A stretch of 18,777 nt of DNA from an uncultured Collinsella sp. (GTDB lineage Bacteria; Actinomycetota; Coriobacteriia; Coriobacteriales; Coriobacteriaceae), in the NCBI GenBank assembly GCA_900545555.1, contig UQZI01000036.1, forward strand, positions 1-18,777. Direction: 5' to 3'. This document shows, piece after piece, positions 7,384 to 15,842 of this stretch; positions within the stretch are counted from its first letter, which is position 1, and each line of letters begins with the position of its first letter. The notes beneath the pieces are model-generated. The model was given only the letters and a program-made list of their open reading frames with translations, searched no databases and was not told the origin of the DNA. Made by a program: the position numbers and the translations under genes.

Positions 7384-7440
7384 GTCTCGATCTGTAACAT
7401 CTAGGATCAAAAATGGCTGCTAGATGTTACAGATCGAGAC
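7384..7440. repeat. Perfect 21-bp inverted repeat after OrfB
   Basis: Arms 7384-7404 and 7420-7440 are exact reverse complements around the 15-base loop GATCAAAAATGGCTG. The arm contains CTGTAACATCTAG. No T tract follows. It is unrelated in sequence to the preceding 40-bp element, and lies only five bases after it. Confidence 0.85.
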
Positions 7441-7503
7441 GGTAGCGCGCCTGGGCAGCGGCGGGCTGACATCTCAGTACCCTATCCGTAATTCACTCAG
7501 AAA

Positions 7504-7539
7504 ATCTTATATATAGAGACTTAGATTTGTGTATAAGAT
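7504..7539 (+). promoter_or_regulatory. Probable clpB promoter region with an inverted repeat
   Basis: An AT-rich island in GC-rich DNA. ATCTTATA (7504-7511) and TATAAGAT (7532-7539) form an 8-bp inverted repeat over 20 bases. TTATAT (7508-7513) and TATAAG (7532-7537), 18 bases apart, could serve as -35 and -10. The HAIR pattern CTTGAGT-N7-ACTCAAG is not seen. Promoter placement is inference. Confidence 0.4.
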
Positions 7540-7578
7540 CGCGTAAAGCTGGCAACAATACTTCTCGAACAACGTGAA

Positions 7579-7596
7579 GCCGCCCCGTAGGGCGGC
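7579..7596 (+). promoter_or_regulatory. Leader hairpin just before the clpB ribosome site
   Basis: GCCGCCC-CGTA-GGGCGGC, a 7-bp GC stem with a tetraloop, ends shortly before GAGAGG (7605-7610) and the ATG at 7618. It could affect translation or mRNA stability; there is no T tract, so it is not a terminator. Confidence 0.45.
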
Positions 7597-7617
7597 CGCC
7601 CCAAGAGAGGTGATTCC

Positions 7618-10245
<2,628 letters not shown>

Positions 10246-10290
10246 ATTTTTGGGATATGCCTTAAAATCTACCAGCCGTCTCTAAACGCC

Positions 10291-10326
10291 AAGGGCGGCG
10301 GATCCATTGGGTCCGCCGCCCTTTTT
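10291..10326 (+). terminator. Rho-independent terminator of clpB
   Basis: Perfect 12-bp stem (10291-10302 with 10312-10323), nine-base loop, and a T5 run at 10322-10326. It lies 45 bases after the clpB stop. Confidence 0.92.
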
Positions 10327-10376
10327 CGTGCGACAATCGATGATGCCGAACGGATGCGATGTAAGGAGCTATGCAG

Positions 10377-10550
10377 ATGAAAGACGAGATCAAGACAAGC
10401 GCGCCGGCGCCCAGGCCCACGTCCAAGCCGGCGCCCAAGCCGCGCGACCCCTACATCCGTGCCGAGAACGAGGATGACGACGGCTACGATCCTTATAGCG
10501 ATCGCCGCCCCGAGCGCGAGCCCCTCTTCGAAGCTGACCCCTGGCGTTAA
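10377..10550 (+). CDS. Small proline-rich protein of unknown function, 57 residues
   Basis: A short gene between the clpB terminator and a weak hairpin. AAGGAG (10363-10368) lies eight bases before ATG 10377; an in-frame ATG at 10371 is too close to it. The protein has a Lys/Pro/Ala-rich N-terminal half (SAPAPRPTSKPAPKPRDPY), an acidic patch NEDDDGYDPY, and the ending EREPLFEADPWR. It lacks hydrophobic segments and cysteines and is predicted disordered. Codons follow the GC-rich neighbours, supporting a real native gene. No family is recognised. It could be a small cytosolic binding peptide or an adaptor with short linear motifs, but nothing in the sequence fixes this. Confidence 0.6.
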   Translation: MKDEIKTSAPAPRPTSKPAPKPRDPYIRAENEDDDGYDPYSDRRPEREPLFEADPWR

Positions 10551-10590
10551 GTAGCTCATTTGGGACGGGGCTTTTTTAGCTACTTTGTTT
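10549..10590 (+). terminator. Weak hairpin after the 57-residue gene
   Basis: AAGTAGCT (10549-10556) pairs with AGCTACTT (10578-10585) over a 21-base loop that itself contains T6; TGTTT follows. The stem starts within the stop codon. Termination is possible but not strong. Confidence 0.4.
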
Positions 10591-10662
10591 TCGGCTAGAG
10601 GCGTTCATGCCTGCCCCCCTCGGCCGCTCGATATCCTCCGGGAGGGGCCACTAATAGAAAAC

Positions 10663-10751
10663 TTGCTTATCCATTAATCAAGATACGCACAATCTTGCTC
10701 TCCTGCTAATCAAGAATCGTTATAATCTTGATTAGCAGGAGAGCAAGATTG
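10663..10751. promoter_or_regulatory. Repeated-motif promoter/operator of the ATPase gene
   Basis: A perfect 26-bp inverted repeat (10690-10715 with 10726-10751) flanks a 10-base loop ATCGTTATAA. A consensus -10 box TATAAT (10721-10726) runs from the loop into the right arm. An imperfect direct copy of the left arm, beginning TTGCTTATCC at 10663 and ending AATCAAGA, lies 32 bases upstream. Three copies of one motif, two direct and one inverted, therefore cover the promoter. The right arm ends on the first G of the Shine-Dalgarno GGAG (10751-10754). A good -35 is not evident. Confidence 0.7.
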
Positions 10752-10758
10752 GAGAATT

Positions 10759-12111
10759 ATGGCATTCAACGACTTGGTGGCTCAAAAAATAAAGGACTTT
10801 GAGCAACAGGGGATTCCGCAGGTCTTTGAGCGCGACCTTGATCTGGGCAACCCGCAGGAGCCAAAGCGCGACAACATCGTATATGTGATTGTGGGCGCCC
10901 GTCGTTGTGGAAAGACGTATCGCCTGTATCAGGAGATGCGGCGGCTTCAGGGCCAAGGCGTCGAGCTTGACCGGATGCTATATTTCAATTTTGAGGATGA
11001 GCGCTTGCGTCCGTATGAGCCATCGCTACTAGCGGACGTGCTCGATACATTCTATGCACTATATCCTGCTGCTCGAGGCGAGGGCGCCTACCTTTTCTTT
11101 GACGAGATCCAGGAAATACCCGAATGGGGTGCGTTTCTGCGACGCGTGGTCGATACGGAGAAGGCGACCGTTTACGTGACGGGATCTTCTTCTAAGATGC
11201 TGTCCTCAGAACTTAAGAGCGAGTTCAGGGGCCGTTCTCTTGTGCGAGAGCTTTTTCCGTTGAGTTTTTCGGAATACGTCCGATATAAGACGGGGAGCGT
11301 TCCTGAGTCGAACGCGCCCTTCTCCTCAAGCGCTGCAGCGTTGCTCCGACACCATCTGGTCGGATATCTCGAGCGAGGGGGATTCATCGCGACACTTGAG
11401 CAGACGCCCGCAGACGCGATTCAGCTGCTACAGGAATATGCGTCGCGAACGGTCGCTATGGACGTTGTGGAGCGTTACGACGTCAAGAGCCCTCGTTTGG
11501 CCTCACTGTTTCTGACGCGGTGTATGGCATCTTCGGGACGAGAGCTGTCGGTGAACAAGGTGTACAACGAGTTCAAGAGCAGGCAGATACCCGTCAGTCG
11601 TAATTCGCTCAGCGACTTACTTGAGTATTACGAGGACGCCTACCTGCTGTTTTCTGTGCCGGAGTTTACGCGTTCACTTGCAAATAATACGCGGTCTGCG
11701 TCTAAAGTCTACGCTGTCGATCCTGCGATGTTTGGAGCATTCTCTCCCGCATCGGCATTGGACCAGGGCCAGAGGCTCGAGACTGCGGTGTTCAATGCGC
11801 TCAGAAGAAGGACTCCTGCGGTGCGGGTCGGTTCGGTCTGCCGCCTACTGGTCAAGGAGAAGAATAAAAGCCATGAGGTTGACTTTGTGGCTGGGGATGC
11901 ACTTCTCATGCAGGCTTATAGCCTGACTCAGGTGAGTGTGGATATGGCAAGCGAGAAAACGCGCGAACGCGAAATTGCAGCCCTCGATGCCTCGATGGCC
12001 CAGTTTGATCTTGGCGAGTCGGTAATCGTTACTATGGATGAACAGGCCGATATTCCATGTGAACACGGTGTGGTACACGCTGTGCCCGCATGGAAGTGGC
12101 TCCTTGCCTAA
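10759..12111 (+). CDS. AAA-family ATPase with DUF4143-type C-terminal region
   Basis: A 450-residue ATPase of the AAA_14 plus DUF4143 kind, abundant as accessory genes in gut anaerobes; their cellular role is not known. Walker A is GARRCGKT (46-53), and Walker B is YLFFDEIQEIPEW with D115 and E116. The sensor segment VYVTGSSSKML follows, then the Arg-rich GRSLVRELFPLSFSEYVR that typifies the family. The C-terminal half has a helical DNA-binding-like part (SVNKVYNEFKSRQIPVSRNSLSDLLEYYEDAYLL) and the motif SHEVDFVAGD, resembling a remnant PD-(D/E)XK nuclease core. Codon use is looser and AT-richer than in clpB or dnaK, suggesting horizontal gain. It stands alone, under a multi-copy inverted-repeat promoter, and is followed by a convergent gene. 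Family call is strong; function open. Confidence 0.88.
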   Translation: MAFNDLVAQKIKDFEQQGIPQVFERDLDLGNPQEPKRDNIVYVIVGARRCGKTYRLYQEMRRLQGQGVELDRMLYFNFEDERLRPYEPSLLADVLDTFYALYPAARGEGAYLFFDEIQEIPEWGAFLRRVVDTEKATVYVTGSSSKMLSSELKSEFRGRSLVRELFPLSFSEYVRYKTGSVPESNAPFSSSAAALLRHHLVGYLERGGFIATLEQTPADAIQLLQEYASRTVAMDVVERYDVKSPRLASLFLTRCMASSGRELSVNKVYNEFKSRQIPVSRNSLSDLLEYYEDAYLLFSVPEFTRSLANNTRSASKVYAVDPAMFGAFSPASALDQGQRLETAVFNALRRRTPAVRVGSVCRLLVKEKNKSHEVDFVAGDALLMQAYSLTQVSVDMASEKTREREIAALDASMAQFDLGESVIVTMDEQADIPCEHGVVHAVPAWKWLLA

Positions 12112-12127
12112 TCATCTACGGATCTGT

Positions 12128-12150
12128 GGGGCCAGGACCTCCTGGCCCCT
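12128..12150. terminator. Hairpin between convergent genes
   Basis: GGGGCCAGG-ACCT-CCTGGCCCC, a perfect 9-bp stem with a tetraloop, lies 16 bases after the ATPase stop and 35 bases before the end of the convergent gene. Only TT follows, so termination would rest on stem strength. Confidence 0.6.
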
Positions 12151-12184
12151 TCATCACGGTTGGGGAGTACCATGATGCGCCCGG

Positions 12185-13672
12185 CTAGTCCTGGGCCTTG
12201 ATGCTCGGCAGCAGAATCTGGGCGATGTAGTCGCATTCGAGCTTGGTGGCAGCGTCGGCCTTGCCGTCTTTGCCGACCAGCACGCTCTTGATCTGGCTGT
12301 AGGTGTAGCGGTTGCCGGTCGTAAGCTCGACAAGCTCAATGGCTGTGTCCATGGGATAGGTCGACACGGGGTTCTGCGTGCGCCCGTTGATGGTCTGGGG
12401 CACCACGTACGGATAGACGGGGCCGCTGGCGTAGACGGTATAACCGTTGCCTAGATTGGCCGTACCCAAAACCGTATCGCCCTCATCGGGCGTAAAGCTC
12501 TCGCCCTCGCGCACCGCGACGAGCGTCACAATCGGCGTATCGCTGTCGCCGGCAAGATAGATGCATAGCGTGCTGCCATTTTGCCAAGTCTCGACCTTGC
12601 CGTACCATTCGACGGGGATATCGAGCTGGTAGAGGTCGGTTGCCTTGTGACGGGCGTCGGCATCACGGGCTGCCTGTGCCTTTTGCGCGCTCAGGGCATT
12701 GACGGCGGCGTCGCGCCGCGCGGTTGCCGCCTGCTGGAGCACCTTGGCGGTGGCGGCGGAGCTCGCGCCGCCTTCCTCGGCATACTTGGCGGCGGCGTCG
12801 ATCTGGTCGTTGGTTACCGTGTCGGCCGAAGGCACCTTGAGTTTAAAGGCAGCCTGGGCACTTAAATCCTGTCCATCGCTCTTAACGGTGACCTGCGTCT
12901 TGGTGGTCGGGACGGTATAGATGGTGCCGTCGGCCGCGATGGGGGAGGCAGCGATGGAGAGCGTGTAATCGCCGGGCAGCAGTTTGATGCCGCGGCCGTG
13001 CTCGTCAACGTAGAGCGTTTCGCTCACAGAAGAGCCGTCGGAGTCCTGGCCACTCACCTGCACGGGGATCTTTGAGCCGGTGGAGCAGTCGAGTCCCGCG
13101 GCATGTACGCCAATTTGCACCGACATCATGGTATGGGCGTTTGCGGCAACTACGGCGGCCTGCTCTTGCTGGTATCCGTTCCAAGCCGCATAGCCCGCGC
13201 CGCCGGCGACGAGCGCGACGGCCACGACACCGGCGACCATCAGATTGCGGCGCTTGGGCGACATCTTACGATGACGAACCTCGGCTTCGTGTGCCGAGGG
13301 AGCGGACGGCAGGGGAATATCTCCCATGGCGATGGTCTCGTCGACGACTGGCGCAGAGCCCAAGCCGGGGAGCTCGCGGGTGAGCGATTCGTCGACGGGC
13401 AAGTCGCCAAGCAGGGAGGTCTCATCTCCCGCGTTGGGTTCCGGTTGGCCATTGCCCTCGTCATCGCCTTTTTCGACATCGGCTTCATCGCGAGCATCCT
13501 CGACGTCGTCGCCCGTATCCGGTATGCCATCGCCCGCCGCGTCCTGCATGTCGACGATTGTCTCGTCAAACGCAACTTCGTCCAGCGAAAACCGGTCTAG
13601 GCTCTCCAAGGCCTCGGCGCACGCCGCTGCATCTTGGGCCGCGTCCTCTTGGCCCCTCGTCTCATTTTCCAT
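12185..13672 (-). CDS. Large membrane-anchored envelope protein of unknown function
   Basis: A 495-residue protein in four parts. Residues 1-135 are strongly acidic and probably a disordered cytoplasmic tail. A basic stretch (HRKMSPKRR) leads into one transmembrane helix at about 144-165 (LMVAGVVAVALVAGGAGYAAW). Residues about 175-285 form a beta-rich extracytoplasmic region with LYVDEHGRGIKLLPGDYTLSI, which resembles a prealbumin-like/carboxypeptidase-regulatory fold. An Ala/Gln-rich helical segment (about 290-345) links to a C-terminal domain (about 350-495) starting with LDIPVEWYGKVETW. Orientation follows from the positive-inside rule. GGGGGA lies just before the ATG. No sortase motif or lipobox is visible. 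The acidic tail might be a phosphorylation or signalling segment, but no kinase is nearby. Probably monocistronic. Confidence 0.75.
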   Translation of the reverse strand: MENETRGQEDAAQDAAACAEALESLDRFSLDEVAFDETIVDMQDAAGDGIPDTGDDVEDARDEADVEKGDDEGNGQPEPNAGDETSLLGDLPVDESLTRELPGLGSAPVVDETIAMGDIPLPSAPSAHEAEVRHRKMSPKRRNLMVAGVVAVALVAGGAGYAAWNGYQQEQAAVVAANAHTMMSVQIGVHAAGLDCSTGSKIPVQVSGQDSDGSSVSETLYVDEHGRGIKLLPGDYTLSIAASPIAADGTIYTVPTTKTQVTVKSDGQDLSAQAAFKLKVPSADTVTNDQIDAAAKYAEEGGASSAATAKVLQQAATARRDAAVNALSAQKAQAARDADARHKATDLYQLDIPVEWYGKVETWQNGSTLCIYLAGDSDTPIVTLVAVREGESFTPDEGDTVLGTANLGNGYTVYASGPVYPYVVPQTINGRTQNPVSTYPMDTAIELVELTTGNRYTYSQIKSVLVGKDGKADAATKLECDYIAQILLPSIKAQD

Positions 13673-13752
13673 ATATCCCCCAAGCTCAATATCGGGACAA
13701 CAATGTACCCAAAATTAAGGTCACATAGAGCTGGCGTGCAGTCGGAAATTCG

Positions 13753-13795
13753 ATTTTATCTGCGCGATACATTGTGAATATGTGCATGAATGCAC
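13753..13795 (-). promoter_or_regulatory. Candidate promoter and palindrome upstream of the envelope-protein gene
   Basis: Read on the minus strand, TAAAAT (complement of ATTTTA near 13754) could be a -10 box. The palindrome GTGCATGAATGCAC (13782-13795) lies about 24 bases further upstream, where a repressor or activator could bind. No convincing -35 is present; low confidence. Confidence 0.3.
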
Positions 13796-13805
13796 GCGCG
13801 ACAGC

Positions 13806-13846
13806 AAAAAGCCCCCGGAAAGCAAACGAATTGCTTTCCGGGGGCT
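13806..13846 (-). terminator. Strong rho-independent terminator of the membrane-protein gene
   Basis: A perfect 16-bp stem (13810-13825 with 13831-13846) with a five-base loop. On the minus strand it is followed by T5 (complement of 13806-13810), so it ends the transcript of the gene at 13915-14922. Confidence 0.93.
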
Positions 13847-13914
13847 GCGCATAACGCGAGATTACGGAGCCAAAGAGACGCGCCTACATCCAAATGCGGA
13901 CGGCAGCGAGCGCG

Positions 13915-14922
13915 TTACTCGGCGTGTGCGTAATCCACCTTGGCGCGGCGAGCGGTAGCCTTCTCCCAATCGCTGGTGCCCTCAAAGACATCCTGCTTGT
14001 AGGGATTGCGGCCGAGCTTCTTGGCGCGGTAGGCGATGTAGATGATCGCGGCGATGTTGGCGACCAGTGCGGCGATCGAGACCGCAGTAGCGGCGCTGGG
14101 ATCGAGCGTGGAGTGGGTCACAAAGATGGACTCCTCCTGGAAGTACGGGAACACCTGGGCAAACATGCACCAAATAGCCAGCGTAAAGGCGCGGTTCTGG
14201 ATCCAGCCGCCCTTGTTCCAGATAAAGGCGGCGACGGTGGGCGCCAGCAGCAGTGCAAAGCCGCAGAACCAGGAGTGGGTGGGCAGGCAGTTGTAGGTGT
14301 AGCAGAAGTTCCAGATGTCGTAGGCGATGATGTAGACCCAGGTCATGTCGGGCCACAGCATGTCGGTCTTGTCCTCAGAGGCGTAGACACTCCACCAACC
14401 GGTCATGCAGAAGATGTTGATGATACCGGCGATGCCGTTGAACACGTTGTTCCAGCCGGCGAGCTGCGTGGCGCCCTCGGAGGTGACCCAGGTGGACTCG
14501 CCCAGGACAAAGAAGTGATAGGCGCTCTCAAAGTCGGACACGACGGCGATCATGATGTTGATGGCGACGATCACAAACGGCCACGCGCGGAACCAATGCG
14601 CCTTGCCGATCTTGCCCCACTGGTACTTAATGGCAATGAAGCCCCAGCAACCGGCCAGCGCCGCGTATACCTTGGCGTAGTGGAACCAGCTGTTCTGGTA
14701 CACATGGGTGGGGTTGGTGAGCGCCCACTCGGCACCCTGTGAGACGCCGATGGCGATAGCGACGCAGTAGATGGTCATGGCCAGCGGAGCCACGCCAAAG
14801 ATGATGGCCGCGCCCAGCTTGGTGCGGCGGCCGACCTCGTTGAGCACGATCAGGCCAATAAAGACCATGGCCCAGCCGGCCCAGTGGATAAGGGTATTGC
14901 TACCCCAAACATCGAACAGCAA
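13915..14922 (-). CDS. Polytopic Trp-rich membrane protein (DUF5692-like), unknown role
   Basis: A 335-residue integral membrane protein with about nine hydrophobic segments, roughly at 11-30, 36-59, 82-100, 109-131, 153-176, 191-209, 215-233, 240-258 and 274-295. It then has a charged cytoplasmic tail ending RAKVDYAHAE. It is very rich in Trp, Tyr and Phe (for example GWWSVYASEDKTDMLW and YDIWNFCYTYNC) and has several membrane His and Cys residues. I believe it matches the coriobacterial family DUF5692, from memory only. The start is TTG 14922, supported by AAAGGAG seven to thirteen bases upstream; the next in-frame ATG (residue 19) would cut the first helix. It follows the TetR gene by 63 bases in one operon and faces the Fe-S flavoprotein, suggesting a membrane partner (transport or quinone/electron transfer) of that enzyme. 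That role is inference. Confidence 0.82.
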   Translation of the reverse strand: MLFDVWGSNTLIHWAGWAMVFIGLIVLNEVGRRTKLGAAIIFGVAPLAMTIYCVAIAIGVSQGAEWALTNPTHVYQNSWFHYAKVYAALAGCWGFIAIKYQWGKIGKAHWFRAWPFVIVAINIMIAVVSDFESAYHFFVLGESTWVTSEGATQLAGWNNVFNGIAGIINIFCMTGWWSVYASEDKTDMLWPDMTWVYIIAYDIWNFCYTYNCLPTHSWFCGFALLLAPTVAAFIWNKGGWIQNRAFTLAIWCMFAQVFPYFQEESIFVTHSTLDPSAATAVSIAALVANIAAIIYIAYRAKKLGRNPYKQDVFEGTSDWEKATARRAKVDYAHAE

Positions 14923-14940
14923 GCTGCTCTCCTTTCACAA

Positions 14941-14968
14941 GCCCGCGGCCCCTCTTCTGATCGCGGGC
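14941..14968 (-). promoter_or_regulatory. Intercistronic hairpin between tetR and the membrane-protein gene
   Basis: GCCCGCG (14941-14947) pairs with CGCGGGC (14962-14968) over 14 bases. On the minus strand it lies 17 bases after the regulator stop and just before the ribosome site of the next gene. No T tract; it may tune mRNA stability or the ratio of the two products. Confidence 0.45.
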
Positions 14969-14985
14969 AGTTTGGCCAAATGTCG

Positions 14986-15648
14986 TCAGTTCTGGGGCTT
15001 GCGCTCCTGATACTTGGCGGTATAGCCCTCGATATGGAGCGTCGAGGCGATGATTTCCTTGACTGTCTCGTCGGGCACATCGGGGTGCGTGCGGATATAC
15101 ATCAGCAGCCCCATGATGAGGGTGTAGAACGTCTCGTAGACATGGTCGATGCGTAGCTCGTGATGGGCGACAAAATCCACCACGGTGGTATCGCAGATAT
15201 ACTGCGCCACGCGCTGGACCACGTTGTGCAAAAAGCCGCCGTAGAGCGCGCCGCTGCTCGAGGTGAGCGTGCTCGGCAACTCGTGGCCGCTCACGACCAG
15301 GCGCTTAAAGAGCGGAGCAACGGTGTCGAGTGCGCCTTCGATGTCGCCAACCGTGCGGCTGGCGTTCCACTGCTCGAGCTCGGCGATAAAGCCGTCGATT
15401 GCCTCGTCCATAACGGCGGTGACGGCGGCATCCATATCGGCAAAGTAGTGGTAGAACAGCGAACGCGTGCAGCCAGCCCGCTTGGTCACGGCCGATACCG
15501 AAAGATGGGACACACCAAGCTCGGCGCTCACGGCGCGCACAGCGGCGAGGATCTCGCGACGGCGCTCGTCGCCCGTCAGGCGTTTTGCCGCGCTATCGGA
15601 TGCGGGGACGGCATCGACCACAGAGATATCTGCTGCGTTGTTGCCCAT
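14986..15648 (-). CDS. TetR/AcrR-family transcriptional regulator
   Basis: A 220-residue one-component regulator. The N-terminal helix-turn-helix spans about residues 28-75, with RRREILAAVRAVSAELGVSHLSVSAVTKRAGCTRSLFYHYFADMD in the standard TetR arrangement (given here as the region, key elements SVSAVTKRAG and LFYHYF). A 25-residue extension precedes it. The remaining all-helical region (about 80-215) is the ligand and dimerisation domain, which does not reveal the inducer. GAAAGGCGG lies before the ATG. It is the first gene of an operon with the membrane protein and is divergent from the Fe-S flavoprotein. Two matched palindromes in the shared upstream region are good candidates for its operators, so it probably represses both directions until an inducer binds. 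Confidence 0.9.
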   Translation of the reverse strand: MGNNAADISVVDAVPASDSAAKRLTGDERRREILAAVRAVSAELGVSHLSVSAVTKRAGCTRSLFYHYFADMDAAVTAVMDEAIDGFIAELEQWNASRTVGDIEGALDTVAPLFKRLVVSGHELPSTLTSSSGALYGGFLHNVVQRVAQYICDTTVVDFVAHHELRIDHVYETFYTLIMGLLMYIRTHPDVPDETVKEIIASTLHIEGYTAKYQERKPQN

Positions 15649-15696
15649 GTTTTGCCGCCTTTCATCCTCTTTTGCCTGACCGTTCGCCTAACAGTC

Positions 15697-15727
15697 TTGA
15701 ATATTGTTGACGGTTCGTCAATACTAT
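15697..15727 (+). promoter_or_regulatory. Candidate promoter for the Fe-S flavoprotein
   Basis: TTGAAT (15697-15702) and TACTAT (15722-15727) are 19 bases apart, slightly long for a -35/-10 pair. The first palindromic operator occupies the spacer, which is a classical repression position. Tentative. Confidence 0.3.
15707..15721. promoter_or_regulatory. Putative TetR operator 1
   Basis: TTGACGGTTCGTCAA, a perfect 6-bp inverted repeat around GTT, in the divergent intergenic region. It shares the pattern of the site centred 23 bp further on. Binding by the adjacent regulator is inference. Confidence 0.75.
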
Positions 15728-15729
15728 TT

Positions 15730-15744
15730 TTGACACAATGTCAA
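15730..15744. promoter_or_regulatory. Putative TetR operator 2
   Basis: TTGACACAATGTCAA, a perfect 6-bp inverted repeat around CAA with the same half-sites as operator 1. Its centre is 23 bp from that of operator 1, about two helical turns, so two dimers could bind on one face of the DNA. Confidence 0.75.
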
Positions 15745-15746
15745 CA

Positions 15747-15842
15747 ATGGCGGGTGAAAGGCATGGGGGCATGCCCGGCCTGCAAAAAAAAGAGGGGCGC
15801 TGCGGTCTCGCCGGGCTGTGGCAAGAGAAGGGACGACTATGA
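15747..15842 (+). other. Possible short leader ORF overlapping the flavoprotein start
   Basis: An open frame of 31 codons starts at ATG 15747 and ends with TGA at 15840-15842, overlapping the flavoprotein ATG by an ATGA junction. It begins MAGERHGGMPG and has an internal ATG at 15771 preceded by GGGGGC. No proper ribosome site precedes 15747. A second 33-codon frame (ATG 15763, with MGACPACKKKRG) also crosses the flavoprotein start. Either could be a coupling peptide, or chance. Confidence 0.25.

Noticed and set aside
5664..7440. Insertion sequence
   Set aside because: Inverted terminal-like repeats are present, but neither enclosed gene resembles a transposase and no target duplication is evident.
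13894..14742. 282-codon plus-strand frame opposite the membrane-protein gene
   Set aside because: The minus-strand frame has nine hydrophobic helices, a ribosome site and a strong terminator; the plus frame is a shadow.
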